IMG/VR virus record: IMGVR_UViG_3300042386_000505
Location: 1-38,580 of that record
DNA from: a virus
Reading direction: 5' to 3' (one strand)
Length of the DNA stretch: 38,580 bases
Part shown: one piece after another, positions 14,330-23,123 of the stretch
Position numbering within the stretch: position 1 is the first letter of the stretch
Layout: every line of letters begins with the position of its first letter
Position numbers and translations under genes: made by a program
Notes under the pieces: generated by a model
Told to the model about the DNA's origin: nothing
The model's input: only the letters and a program-made list of their open reading frames with translations
Database searches by the model: none

Positions 14330-17098
14330 ATGCAAGTACTCAACGCATTACAAATGAAATCCGGCAAAAAAGCCGAGTATAATAGGATGGGTTCTATTAC
14401 TCAGCCTTTACAGTTTTTGCCAAGAAAAGACAAAGATCCGGAGTGGGCTGCTTGGAATCTAGACTGGCTTGAGTGGAACGGCCTTAAGCAACTTCGCAGA
14501 AATGCAAGAAGGCTTATGAAAAATTATAAGTTAGCTAAAGGAGTAATTGATAGAAATGATTATGTCATAGAGGAAGATAATGAAATGAGAGATCTTGTAG
14601 ATACTCTTACTAAAGAAGATCCTAGTGTACTTGAGTTAAAGTTCTATCCTATCATTCCTAATATTATAAATGTTCTTACCTCAGAGTTTTCTAAAAGAAA
14701 TAGTAAAATCACTTTTCAAGCAAAAGATGAGTATTCTTACAATGAACAACTAGAACAAAAAAGATCTCAAGTTGAGAATGTTCTTCTACAACAAGCTGAA
14801 CAAAAGCTTTTAGCTAAAATGCTTGAGCAAGGTCTTGATGAGAATGATCCTGAAGTTCAGCAACAAATGCAACAACAACTGTCTCCAGAAAACCTTAAAA
14901 CACTTCCTGAAATACAAAACTTCTTTGATAAAGATTATAGAAGTATGTGTGAACAATGGGCTATGCATCAAACTAAAATTGATGAAGAGCGCTTTAAGAT
15001 GGATGAATTAGAAGAGCGTGGTTTCCGTGATTCTCTTATTACAGATAGAGAGTTCTGGCATTTTAAGATGATGGAAGATGATTATGATATTGAGTTATGG
15101 AATCCTGTGACTACTTTTTATCATAAATCTCCTGAAGCAAGATATATCTCTCAAGGTAATTGGGTTGGTAGAATTGAGATGTTAACTGTTGCTGATGTTA
15201 TTGATAAGTATGGTTATGCCATGACTCAAGAACAATTGGAATCTATTGAAGCTATTTATCCGGTTAGATCTGCTGGTTATCCTCTACAGGGTTACCAGAA
15301 TGATGGATCATATTATGATGCTACCAAGTCTCATGAATGGAATACTAATATGCCGTCCTTAGCCTACAGACAGTTTACATCTATGTATGACAACTTTGTG
15401 TATAATGGTGGTGATATTATTAATTGGATCATGGCTGAAGGAGAAGACTACGCGCCTATGGGTGCAGCTTTCTTACTCCGTGTAACAACTGCTTATTGGA
15501 AATCACAAAGAAAAGTAGGTCACTTAACTAAGATTAGTGATAATGGTGAAGTAGCTACAGATATCATTGGTGAAGATTATATCATCACAGACAAACCTAT
15601 CTATGATACAACTTTAATAAAAAATAAAAGTAAAGATAATTTAATTTTTGGTGAGCATATAGATTGGATTTGGATTAATCAAACATGGGGTGGTGTAAAG
15701 ATTGGCCCTAATCATCCAAGCTTTTGGGGTATGAATAATCCAGGAGGAATAAATCCTATGTATTTAGGTATTGATCAAAATAGAATGGGTCCTCTTAAGT
15801 TTCAGTTCAAAGGTGAGAATACTCTTTATGGATGTAAACTACCTGTAGAGGGAGCTGTATTCAATGACAGAAATACAAGATCAACTTCTATGGTTGACTT
15901 AATGAAGCCTTTCCAGATCGGGTACAATATTGTAAACAATCAGATTGCTGATATCCTTATTGACGAGCTAGGCACAGTAATCATGTTAGATCAGAATGCA
16001 TTACCTAAGCGCTCATTAGGAGAAGACTGGGGTAAGAACAACTTTGCCAAGGCTTATGTAGCAATGAAGAATTTTCAGATCTTACCTTTAGATACATCTA
16101 TTGCTAATACAGAAAACTCAATCTCTCAGAATCCTTTCCAGGTAATGAACTTAGAGCAGACTAACCGTATGATGTCTAGGATCCAAATGGCTAATTATTT
16201 CAAGCAACAATGTTTTGAAGTAATAGGAATTACACCACAAAGATTAGGTCAACAGATTGGACAAACAGATACAGCCAAAGGCATAGAACAAGCTGTTGCA
16301 GGATCTTTTGCTCAAACAGAACCATACTTTATTCAACACTCTGATTACTTGATGCCTCGCGTGCACCAGATGCGCACAGACCTAGCCCAGTATTATCAAT
16401 CAACTAAACCTTCTATTAGATTACAATACATAACATCTAGTGATGAGAAAGTTAATTTTGAAATGAATGGTACAGATCTTTTATTAAGAGATCTTAATAT
16501 TTTTGCTACAACTAAGGCTAATCAAAGAGCTATTCTAGAACAAATGAAAAACTTAGCAGTTAGTAATAATACTGCCGGTGCTACTATTTATGATCTAGGA
16601 ACTATCATGCAAACAGAATCTATGGGTGAGCTTACAAATTCACTTAAAGCTATTGATAGAAAAACTACAGCTCAACGTCAAGAAGAGCAACAGCATGCTC
16701 AGCAAATGCAAGAACAAGAAATGCAAACTAGACTTCAAGAGAAGCAAATGCAGCTTGATCATGATATGCAAGAGAAAGAAAAAGATAGAAGAAAAGATAT
16801 TCTTATTGCAGAGATTAAATCTGCAGGATACGGTGCTATGGAGGATATTAATGCTAATCAACAAAGTGATTATTTAGATGCATTAGGTCAGATTCAAAAG
16901 TCAGAACAATTTCAGGAAACAATGGGTCTTCAGAATAGCAAAGAAACTAATAGAATGACCAATGATAGAGAGAAAGCACAAATTGAAAGAGAAAAAATGC
17001 AGACTCAAATAAAGTTAAAGCAAACAGATTTGGAGATAGCCAGGGAAAATAAGAATAAATTTGATAATAAAAAGCCTGATACAAAGAAGAAGAAATAG
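14330..17098 (+). CDS. Portal protein
   Basis: This 922-residue protein follows terminase by 6 nt. It begins with ~90 helical, charged residues, then a large alpha/beta body with FWGMNNPGG and the region GITPQRLGQQIGQTDTAKGI (about 629-648), which is characteristic of crAss-like portals (..T.G.....), followed by FAQTEPYF..HSDYLMPRVHQM. The C-terminal 160 residues are a Gln/Glu/Lys-rich coiled coil (repeated QEQEMQTRLQEKQ type) like the barrel helices of podovirus portals. It forms the dodecameric DNA channel and the head-tail attachment site. The long Gln-rich tail could protrude into the capsid. Confidence 0.85.
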   Translation: MQVLNALQMKSGKKAEYNRMGSITQPLQFLPRKDKDPEWAAWNLDWLEWNGLKQLRRNARRLMKNYKLAKGVIDRNDYVIEEDNEMRDLVDTLTKEDPSVLELKFYPIIPNIINVLTSEFSKRNSKITFQAKDEYSYNEQLEQKRSQVENVLLQQAEQKLLAKMLEQGLDENDPEVQQQMQQQLSPENLKTLPEIQNFFDKDYRSMCEQWAMHQTKIDEERFKMDELEERGFRDSLITDREFWHFKMMEDDYDIELWNPVTTFYHKSPEARYISQGNWVGRIEMLTVADVIDKYGYAMTQEQLESIEAIYPVRSAGYPLQGYQNDGSYYDATKSHEWNTNMPSLAYRQFTSMYDNFVYNGGDIINWIMAEGEDYAPMGAAFLLRVTTAYWKSQRKVGHLTKISDNGEVATDIIGEDYIITDKPIYDTTLIKNKSKDNLIFGEHIDWIWINQTWGGVKIGPNHPSFWGMNNPGGINPMYLGIDQNRMGPLKFQFKGENTLYGCKLPVEGAVFNDRNTRSTSMVDLMKPFQIGYNIVNNQIADILIDELGTVIMLDQNALPKRSLGEDWGKNNFAKAYVAMKNFQILPLDTSIANTENSISQNPFQVMNLEQTNRMMSRIQMANYFKQQCFEVIGITPQRLGQQIGQTDTAKGIEQAVAGSFAQTEPYFIQHSDYLMPRVHQMRTDLAQYYQSTKPSIRLQYITSSDEKVNFEMNGTDLLLRDLNIFATTKANQRAILEQMKNLAVSNNTAGATIYDLGTIMQTESMGELTNSLKAIDRKTTAQRQEEQQHAQQMQEQEMQTRLQEKQMQLDHDMQEKEKDRRKDILIAEIKSAGYGAMEDINANQQSDYLDALGQIQKSEQFQETMGLQNSKETNRMTNDREKAQIEREKMQTQIKLKQTDLEIARENKNKFDNKKPDTKKKK

Positions 17099-17170
17099 TC
17101 TATAGCTATATATTGCAAAATTTTAATATAGGGCTTATAGAATATTTCAAATGTATAAAGTTTAATTAGT

Positions 17171-17178
17171 TAAATTTG
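17171..17178 (+). promoter_or_regulatory. -7 box TAAATTTG before scaffold and capsid genes
   Basis: TAAATTTG matches TAnnTTTG within the 108-nt gap between portal and scaffold genes. The best -33 candidate is TTTC at 17145-17148, spaced 22 nt. The leader to the ATG at 17207 contains AAATAAACCAACAAC, the shared leader string. A TATAGCTATA palindrome lies at 17101-17110, but no clear terminator for the portal message is seen. Confidence 0.5.
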
Positions 17179-17206
17179 TTACAGTAAATTAAATAAACCA
17201 ACAACT

Positions 17207-18463
17207 ATGAGTAATAATGAAACAACTACAGTAAATCAACAAGACATAAATCTTGATGACTTACTAGGTACACCGGGTGCAGAGAACATCATGGTGCCTG
17301 AAAAGAAAGAAGAGAAACCAGGGATGTTTTCTAGAGCTTCTAAAGTAGATCTTACGTTCCTTGATAAAGCTGATGATTCTTCTTCAGAAGAAGCTGGTGA
17401 AAATGCTGATAAAGCTGCACCTAACATCAGTGTAGAAGAGGCTAATAAGACTTTAGATAATCTTATTACTAATCCAGAAGATACTTCTAATAATGAAGAG
17501 TCTTCTAAAAAAACAGGAAGACCTACAGGCCTAGTAGAATTAGGTACAAGACTTATTGAAAAAGGTATCTTAACTCCTTTTGAAGGAGAAGAAGATGTAA
17601 GTAAATATACTCTTAAAGATTGGGAAGAGTTATTTGAATCTAATGAAAATGCCAAAAAACAAAAGTTTGGTAAAGAAGCTTCTGAAGAATTCTATGAACA
17701 ACTTCCTGAAGAATTACAAGTAGCAGCACACTATGTTGCTAATGGTGGTAATGACCTAAAGAGCTTATTTAGATCCTTAGCAGCGGTAGAAGAAATTCGC
17801 CAGTTAGATACTTCTGATGAATCCAGTCAAGAACAAATTGTTAGAAGCTATTTACATGCTACACAATTTGGTACAGCTGAAGATATTGAAGAGGAAATAG
17901 AAGCTTGGAAAGATAGAGATGAATTAGAGGCTAAGGCTAACAAATTCAAACCAAAATTAGATGCTATGCAAGAGCAAATTGTTGCAAGACAATTACAACA
18001 ACAAGAAGTTAAGCGTAAGCAACAACAACAACAAGCTGCAATATACACAGATTCAATATATAAAACTCTTGAACCTGGTGAGATTAATGGAATTAAGATA
18101 GACAAGAAAGTACAGAATATGTTATTTGGCGGTTTAACTCAAGCAAATTATCCTTCAGTATCTGGTAGAAATACAAACTTACTTGGTCACTTATTAGAAA
18201 AGTATCAATATGTAGAACCTAATCCTGCTCTGATTAGTGAAGCACTTTGGTTATTAGCTGATCCAGATGGATACAAAGCTAAGCTTAAAGCTGTAGGTGG
18301 TAAAGATCAAGTAGAGAAAACAGTGCGTACACTGAAGACAGAACAAAACAATAAAATTACATCTAACTTTCAAGAAGAAGATGACAATGCTAGCAGAAAA
18401 AAATCAGGTGGTTCACCAGGTTTAGCAAGACCTTCTGGTAGCTTTTTTGCAAGAAATAAATAA
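17207..18463 (+). CDS. Putative scaffolding protein
   Basis: The 418-residue protein lies between portal and capsid genes, the usual place for scaffold. It has an acidic, disordered N-terminus with Ser/Glu/Asp runs, a helical centre (EEFYEQLPEELQVAAHYV), and a Gln-rich coiled coil (ARQLQQQEVKRKQQQQQAA, ~265-283). The C-terminus is basic and Gly/Ser-rich (SRKKSGGSPG...). Scaffolds use a basic C-terminus to hold capsid protein and leave or are cleaved on maturation. The DNA encoding RKKSGG is 18 nt identical to that in the basic protein gene at 24618. No protease motif seen. Confidence 0.6.
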   Translation: MSNNETTTVNQQDINLDDLLGTPGAENIMVPEKKEEKPGMFSRASKVDLTFLDKADDSSSEEAGENADKAAPNISVEEANKTLDNLITNPEDTSNNEESSKKTGRPTGLVELGTRLIEKGILTPFEGEEDVSKYTLKDWEELFESNENAKKQKFGKEASEEFYEQLPEELQVAAHYVANGGNDLKSLFRSLAAVEEIRQLDTSDESSQEQIVRSYLHATQFGTAEDIEEEIEAWKDRDELEAKANKFKPKLDAMQEQIVARQLQQQEVKRKQQQQQAAIYTDSIYKTLEPGEINGIKIDKKVQNMLFGGLTQANYPSVSGRNTNLLGHLLEKYQYVEPNPALISEALWLLADPDGYKAKLKAVGGKDQVEKTVRTLKTEQNNKITSNFQEEDDNASRKKSGGSPGLARPSGSFFARNK

Positions 18464-18505
18464 CAACAATTAAATATAAATATAAACTAAAAACAAAAAC
18501 AAAAA

Positions 18506-20143
18506 ATGGCAACTCCAGTATTAAACAATGGTATATTCTTGCGTGACACAAACTACAATGCTAGTTCTCACGTAGATTCATACCACTTAGTAAACATGTT
18601 AAAAGATGCAGAACCAATGGACTTAGGTCCGGTAGACATTTGGGCTATGGCTCAAAAAGTTGAAATGCCTCTTTACCAATTATCTTCATTTGGTGGTAAG
18701 AATATTATCATGGTTGAAAATGCTCGTGGTGAGTACAAATGGCAAACTCCTGTTAGTCAAGACTTACCATACATCATTGAAGACATTGAACCAGCTAACC
18801 TTACTAAAGGTGTTGATGGTACTCCTTTCAAAATTAAAGTTAACAAGCGTGAGTTTGGTCATGGTGATATTATCACTTATGACAAATACAATGGTTGTGA
18901 GATGTACATTACTGCAGATGATATCCTACCTATGGGTGATGGTTTTATCTACACTGTACAATTAGTAAACAATGACAACTACAAGTTCCTTGAGAACAAG
19001 TATTTAGTATCTCAAACTAAATTATTCCGTAAAGGTTCTGCCCGCGGAGAGTATGGTGAGAGATTCTCTGATATTCAGACTCGCTCTGGATTCCGTGAGT
19101 TCTATAACTTCGTAGGAGGTGCAGAAGCTCATGTACATTATTCTATCTCATCTCGTGCTGACTTGATGTTAAAAGGTGGAATGGCTGCAGATGGTACAGT
19201 TCCTGTAACTGAGATCTGGAGAAACTTTGATACACAATTAGATCCTGCTATTAGCAAGATTGAAGATGTAGCAAGCAAAATGGGTAAAGATTACTTAAAG
19301 CGTGCTATTGGTAATGGTACTTTAACCCGTACTTTCTTAACTACTATGGAAGCAGCTCACTTAACTAAGATTGCTACTGACATCGAGACTTACTTAATGT
19401 GGGGTCATGGTGGACGTATTAAGCAAGATGGTCCAGATGACATGCGTTTATCAGTAGGTTTATGGAAGCAATTAGACAACTCTTACAAGCGTGTGTATAA
19501 CAAAGCTAGCTTTAGCTTAGAATTATTCCGTGCTGAGTTATATAACTTCTATGCAGGACGTGTTGAATTCCAAGGTCCAGATCCTAAGAGACAATTAATT
19601 GTTCAAACAGGTATGGGTGGTATGAGATTAGTAAATGAGGCTATCAAGCGTGAGGCAGTAAACACAGGTTTAATGATCAACATGGGTGATGGTAAAAATG
19701 GTGGAGGCGGTATTGGAGCTATCACTGGTCAAGGTATGGATCTAAACTTTGGATTCTCTTTCACTAGTTATGTAATTCCTTTCTTAGCTAATGTTAAGTT
19801 TGTTCTTAACCCAGCATTTGATAACTTACACACTAATGATATTGAGAACCCAATCATTGATGGAAATCCATTAAGCTCTTATAGCTTTGTGATCTTTGAT
19901 ATCACTGATACAGGAAATGACAACATCTTCATGTTGAAATTATCTTGGGATAATCAATTAAAGTGGTGGTACCAAAATGGTACTATGGATTACATGGGAA
20001 GAACTCAAGGGTTCCAATCTAGTGGACAATTCAATGGATACCGTGTTATGATGACTCAAACAATGCCAGCTATCTGGGTAAAAGATCCTACCAAGGTTCT
20101 TAAGATTGTAATGAGAAATCCTATCACTGGAGGATCATTCTAA
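18506..20143 (+). CDS. Major capsid protein
   Basis: The 545-residue protein follows the putative scaffold. It is well folded-looking, with few low-complexity stretches, an N-arm, long helices (WRNFDTQLDPAISKIEDVA) and Gly-rich turns (GDGKNGGGGIGAITGQGMD), and ends in a beta-rich part (VLKIVMRNPITGGSF). Position, length and copy-number features (its own A-rich leader, codons matching well-expressed genes such as CGT for Arg) support an HK97-fold capsid protein of the large type found in crAss-like phages. The leader TATAAACTAAAAACAAAAA resembles that of the abundant-looking gene at 26686. The strongly structured RNA just after its stop may protect or limit the message. Confidence 0.8.
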   Translation: MATPVLNNGIFLRDTNYNASSHVDSYHLVNMLKDAEPMDLGPVDIWAMAQKVEMPLYQLSSFGGKNIIMVENARGEYKWQTPVSQDLPYIIEDIEPANLTKGVDGTPFKIKVNKREFGHGDIITYDKYNGCEMYITADDILPMGDGFIYTVQLVNNDNYKFLENKYLVSQTKLFRKGSARGEYGERFSDIQTRSGFREFYNFVGGAEAHVHYSISSRADLMLKGGMAADGTVPVTEIWRNFDTQLDPAISKIEDVASKMGKDYLKRAIGNGTLTRTFLTTMEAAHLTKIATDIETYLMWGHGGRIKQDGPDDMRLSVGLWKQLDNSYKRVYNKASFSLELFRAELYNFYAGRVEFQGPDPKRQLIVQTGMGGMRLVNEAIKREAVNTGLMINMGDGKNGGGGIGAITGQGMDLNFGFSFTSYVIPFLANVKFVLNPAFDNLHTNDIENPIIDGNPLSSYSFVIFDITDTGNDNIFMLKLSWDNQLKWWYQNGTMDYMGRTQGFQSSGQFNGYRVMMTQTMPAIWVKDPTKVLKIVMRNPITGGSF

Positions 20144-20148
20144 TACTT

Positions 20149-20240
20149 GTGCTTGAGGGAAGATTTTTCATACTTTTCTTCCCTCATATAAGCACCTGCC
20201 TGGGGATGCGTCATTAACAGAGCTCGTAACTCTGCCCAGG
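20149..20240 (+). ncRNA. Structured RNA element after the capsid gene
   Basis: Two strong folds follow the capsid stop. The first pairs GTGCTT with AAGCAC and GAGGGAAGA with TCTTCCCTC (arms 20149-20163 and 20177-20195, 13-nt T-rich loop, 4-nt ATAT bulge). The second pairs CCTGGG (20199-20204) with CCCAGG (20235-20240) and contains CAGAG/CTCTG (20218-20222, 20230-20234) around a 7-nt loop CTCGTAA. There is no T tract after either, so it is not a standard terminator. It may be an mRNA 3' stabiliser, a processing site or an attenuator between capsid and downstream genes. Confidence 0.6.
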
Positions 20241-20271
20241 AACTAATTATTAATATTTAAAAACATATACA

Positions 20272-20859
20272 ATGAAATTATTCAATAACAATCCAGCAAG
20301 TACTTTTAAAAATATTAAACAATTTGTAACTTATTTTCAAGGAGATAATAGACTTGGGGCAAGCATACAACAAGTAAATGATGTAATTACAAATTTTAAT
20401 AGTATACTTTCATATAGAGTATATGATTTGTTAATCTCAATTCCTGGTCCAGTTTTTCAACCAGAAAATTTTCGATTACTTGCTACTGGTGGTAATAATG
20501 AAACAGGTTGTACTGTAAGTTGTAATCCAAATTATCAAACATGTTGTGCTGGACAAAGTAAAGAGGATGTAGGCTTTGTTATGGACTCTGTAGTTTATAT
20601 TGGGGTTGGTGTATACGACTTTACTTTTAAGGCTAATGCAAAGGTTTATCCAACAGGAATAGACCATATAGGATTTTCTTTTACTCCTTTTTCTGATATA
20701 GCTCATCAGGTGGCTGTTGAAAGAATAATATCTGGAGGTACTGTTGATCCATTAATTGCCACATACAGAGTTAAAACTTTTAATGCAGCAGTACCTGCAG
20801 ATAATATTTTAAATAAAACTATAATGGCTACAAAAACCTATTTTATAGGAGTAAATTAA
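20272..20859 (+). CDS. Hypothetical virion-region protein, 195 aa
   Basis: This 195-residue protein lies directly after the capsid gene. It has an N-terminal helix-rich part, a loop with several cysteines (ETGCTVSCNPNYQTCC, ~78-93) and a beta-rich C-terminal half ending near TKTYFIGVN. I do not recognise a family. Its position suggests a capsid-associated protein such as a decoration or head-fibre part (inference). It uses the AAAAACATATACA leader and starts after the structured RNA element. Confidence 0.6.
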   Translation: MKLFNNNPASTFKNIKQFVTYFQGDNRLGASIQQVNDVITNFNSILSYRVYDLLISIPGPVFQPENFRLLATGGNNETGCTVSCNPNYQTCCAGQSKEDVGFVMDSVVYIGVGVYDFTFKANAKVYPTGIDHIGFSFTPFSDIAHQVAVERIISGGTVDPLIATYRVKTFNAAVPADNILNKTIMATKTYFIGVN

Positions 20860-20897
20860 GATCAAATAAATAATATAAACCAACAAAAAAAACCAAC

Positions 20898-21914
20898 ATG
20901 AGTATCACAATTGTATCCCTAGCTGAGACAGCTAAATCTGGCAGTATATCTGTTAAACCGTTCTTTGACCCCAATAAAGCTAATCTAGGCCTAGAGAAAT
21001 ATGGCTTAGCATTATTTGATGGAGTATTTCATGAAGAGCAACTTGCTTGTATTGAGCGTAATGGTATCAAGAGATACATTACAGGTCTTAATGAGTTTGC
21101 CCCAGAGGTTAAACTTATTGCAGACAAAGAAGTACGCGAAGCTAAGATCAGAGAGATCCGTACAATAGTAACACAACTTGAAAGAGAACTTGCTACTAAT
21201 GTGCTAGATCCTGAGGATCCTGATTTTTGGAATAAAGTTCAATTACTTCAACCAAACAATCATGAGTTCTGGGAAAGAATCTCAATCCGTTGTGGTAATG
21301 AGCCGGTGCATTTAGATCCTGCAAAAGATCCTTATGACTTAATTAAGTTATATGCAATTGATGCTGGTGGATTCTCTATTGTATGTAAAAGTTATGATGA
21401 GGCCCGCAGTAAAGCTGTTCCACCTAAGTTTTACTTAGACAGATTTATAGATACTGTATCTACTAAAACTGAGATCAGCAAAATCCGTAATAAAGCATTA
21501 TCTGAGCTTATTAAAATGTTTGATAAAAACCAGAATAAGTTGTTTTATGTATGTAAAGTTGTTGATGGAAATAGTGTTCAATACAAGAAGACTACTCCTA
21601 ATGATGTTCTATATGACAACATGGATAAATTCATTACAGGAGAAGGTATTGAGACTAACTTAAGAAGAGCTGCTCAGACATTCTTGGATGCATGCGCGCT
21701 AGATATGGAGACACTTAAAATTAAGTCAATTGTAAAAGATGCAACTTTTTATAAGTTTATCTCTCCTAAAGCTGACGGGTTTATCTACCACACAGACAGT
21801 GCTTCAATGTTAGGTAGAAATGTATCTGATTGTATAGAGTATTTGAAGAATCCATTAAATGATTCTATCTTACTTGATTTAACTAAGAAAGTAGAAAAGT
21901 ATTGGAGTGTATAA
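20898..21914 (+). CDS. Conserved structural-region protein, 338 aa
   Basis: The 338-residue protein is soluble, with a mixed alpha/beta N-terminus, a helical coiled-coil-like section (REAKIREIRTIVTQLERELATN, shown only in part here) and a compact C-terminal half with FIDTVSTKTEISKIRNKA and ISPKADGFIYH. I have the impression of a conserved protein encoded after the capsid gene in related phages, with no assigned function. It has a tandem leader with two AACCAACA copies before the ATG, which suggests strong translation. No membrane segment or enzyme motif is seen. Confidence 0.6.
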   Translation: MSITIVSLAETAKSGSISVKPFFDPNKANLGLEKYGLALFDGVFHEEQLACIERNGIKRYITGLNEFAPEVKLIADKEVREAKIREIRTIVTQLERELATNVLDPEDPDFWNKVQLLQPNNHEFWERISIRCGNEPVHLDPAKDPYDLIKLYAIDAGGFSIVCKSYDEARSKAVPPKFYLDRFIDTVSTKTEISKIRNKALSELIKMFDKNQNKLFYVCKVVDGNSVQYKKTTPNDVLYDNMDKFITGEGIETNLRRAAQTFLDACALDMETLKIKSIVKDATFYKFISPKADGFIYHTDSASMLGRNVSDCIEYLKNPLNDSILLDLTKKVEKYWSV

Positions 21915-21937
21915 TAAAAACTAAAAAATAATATATC

Positions 21938-22108
21938 ATGACTGGACAAATGAAAAACCCAAATGTATGTCCTGTAGTTGTAACAACTCCAGGCGGGCGC
22001 GTAGGAGGCACAAATGCTTCTGTAACAGTATTAACTAACCCAACCAAGTATACTGGTGGCTTTAATAAAGCTGCTTGTGATGTACCAACTGGTAAATTAA
22101 AAAAATAA
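21938..22108 (+). CDS. Small hypothetical protein, 56 aa
   Basis: The 56-codon frame starts at ATG 21938 (leader AAAACTAAAAAATAATATATC) and stops 3 nt before the array of basic proteins. The product is Gly/Thr/Val-rich with a short beta-type centre (VVVTTPGGRVGGTNASVTVL) and a basic C-terminus (TGKLKK). It looks like a small structural peptide. It lacks the GG-lysine tail of the following array, so it is probably not a member. Confidence 0.5.
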   Translation: MTGQMKNPNVCPVVVTTPGGRVGGTNASVTVLTNPTKYTGGFNKAACDVPTGKLKK

Positions 22109-22111
22109 GAC

Positions 22112-22429
22112 ATGGCAAAAAAACTAGAAAAAGCCCAAGCGGGTAAGATAGTAAAAGCAGTAGCCAAGGGTGCTAAAGGCGCATATAAAAATTATATGAG
22201 GAATGTAGACCAGCCTAGAACTAAAGCTTACGTAGCTGCATTAGGTGTTGGAGCAGGTGCTGGTTATGCTGCACTAACACCAACCATCCGGAAAGTTGAA
22301 GCTAGAGAAAAAGCTTTAGTACCAATTAAAGAAAAATATGGAAACAATGTAGCAGATTCTACAAGAGCTAAGATGCGAAGGATGGACGATAAAAAAACAG
22401 GTGGAGCAACTAAATCTAAAAAGAAATAA
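22112..22429 (+). CDS. Basic mini-protein 1 of the array
   Basis: This 105-residue, Lys-rich protein shows both array marks: N-terminal MAKKLEKAQAGKIVKAV and C-terminal KKTGGATKSKKK. Between them is a Gly/Ala-rich hydrophobic stretch (VAALGVGAGAGYAALTP, about 43-59) that could enter a membrane. A nearly identical ALGVGAG occurs in the member at 23735. The very high net positive charge suggests binding to DNA or to capsid interior. The function is unknown. It begins 3 nt after the preceding stop. Confidence 0.65.
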   Translation: MAKKLEKAQAGKIVKAVAKGAKGAYKNYMRNVDQPRTKAYVAALGVGAGAGYAALTPTIRKVEAREKALVPIKEKYGNNVADSTRAKMRRMDDKKTGGATKSKKK

Positions 22430-22431
22430 TT

Positions 22432-22632
22432 ATGAAAGATATCAAAGCTAAAGTGGTTACTAAACCTACAGGTAAAACAGGTGGTACTAATGGTACTGCT
22501 AAAGTACAAAAAAGTATTAAAGCTAAACCTTCTGGTAAAGTTAACACTCCACCAAAAGGTGCAGTTCCTGCTGCTAAGTATGGTACTATGATGAAAAAAG
22601 GCGGTATGGTTAAATCTAAAAAATCTTGTTAA
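22432..22632 (+). CDS. Basic mini-protein 2 of the array
   Basis: The 66-residue protein is strongly basic, with Lys, Gly, Thr and Pro making up most of it (TKPTGKTGGTNGTAKVQKS) and no hydrophobic core, so it is likely disordered until bound. Its end, KKGGMVKSKKSC, is a variant of the array tail, with a terminal Cys. The N-terminal KAQxGK mark is absent, though AAKYGTMMKKGG near the C-terminus recalls it. It starts 2 nt after the previous stop. Confidence 0.55.
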   Translation: MKDIKAKVVTKPTGKTGGTNGTAKVQKSIKAKPSGKVNTPPKGAVPAAKYGTMMKKGGMVKSKKSC

Positions 22633-22633
22633 T

Positions 22634-22885
22634 ATGAAAAAGTTAGCTAAAAAACAAACAGGTGGATCTAAAGCTACAATCACTAGCACAACAGGTACTG
22701 CAACTAAGAAGATTCGTCCAGTAATTGGAAAAGGTCCTACTAGAGAAAAAAGTATAGCTGATTTACCTCCAGCAAAAAATCCAATGTCTGGTCCATCATC
22801 ACCAAAACCTTCTAATCTTATACCACGTAAGATGAAGAGTGGTGGATCAACCGGTGCATTTGATAGATATTCTAAAAAGAAATAG
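22634..22885 (+). CDS. Basic mini-protein 3 of the array
   Basis: The 83-residue product starts MKKLAKKQTGGSKAT (a variant of the KAQxGK mark) and ends KMKSGGSTGAFDRYSKKK, a longer version of the GG-lysine tail. The centre is Pro/Ser-rich and without hydrophobic core (ADLPPAKNPMSGPSSPKPS). It is probably disordered and nucleic-acid or capsid binding. It ends in TAG followed by TAATGG-type coupling to the next ATG at 22888. Confidence 0.58.
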   Translation: MKKLAKKQTGGSKATITSTTGTATKKIRPVIGKGPTREKSIADLPPAKNPMSGPSSPKPSNLIPRKMKSGGSTGAFDRYSKKK

Positions 22886-22887
22886 TA

Positions 22888-23121
22888 ATGGCAAAAAAAT
22901 TAGCAAAAGCTCAATTTGGTAAAATAATCAAAGCAGCTGTTAAAACAGTAGCTAAAGAAGCAAAGCCTGTAGTTAAGGCTGTAAAACCTATGCTTGATAT
23001 TTCAAAAAAAGAAGTAGGTAATGCAGTAGCTTTATCTGAAAGAGCTAGATTAAAAGCACATCTTGAATCTTTATCTAAGAAAAAAATGGGTGGTGCCACT
23101 AAAACTAAAAAAAAGAAATAA
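22888..23121 (+). CDS. Basic mini-protein 4 of the array
   Basis: A clear member: 77 residues, N-terminal MAKKLAKAQFGKIIKAAVKTV and C-terminal KKKMGGATKTKKKK. The middle is a continuous amphipathic Lys/Ala/Val-rich helix (VAKEAKPVVKAVKPMLDIS...), similar in composition to histone H1-like tails. No cysteines. It is the most compact example of the two-ended array architecture. Confidence 0.65.
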   Translation: MAKKLAKAQFGKIIKAAVKTVAKEAKPVVKAVKPMLDISKKEVGNAVALSERARLKAHLESLSKKKMGGATKTKKKK

Positions 23122-23123
23122 TC

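Noticed and set aside
17236-17655. 139-codon minus-strand open frame inside the scaffold gene
   Set aside because: It is a shadow of the Ser/Glu-rich coding strand, with a Ser/Leu-biased product. Other long minus-strand frames (4102-4383, 6363-6725, 22264-22689, 35732-36115) were rejected for the same reason.
20199-20240. tRNA-like anticodon arm (5-bp stem, 7-nt loop CTCGTAA)
   Set aside because: It has the right arm geometry and a T at position 33, but no D arm, no T arm with GTTCGA-like loop and no 7-bp acceptor stem. Treated as part of the capsid 3' RNA structure.
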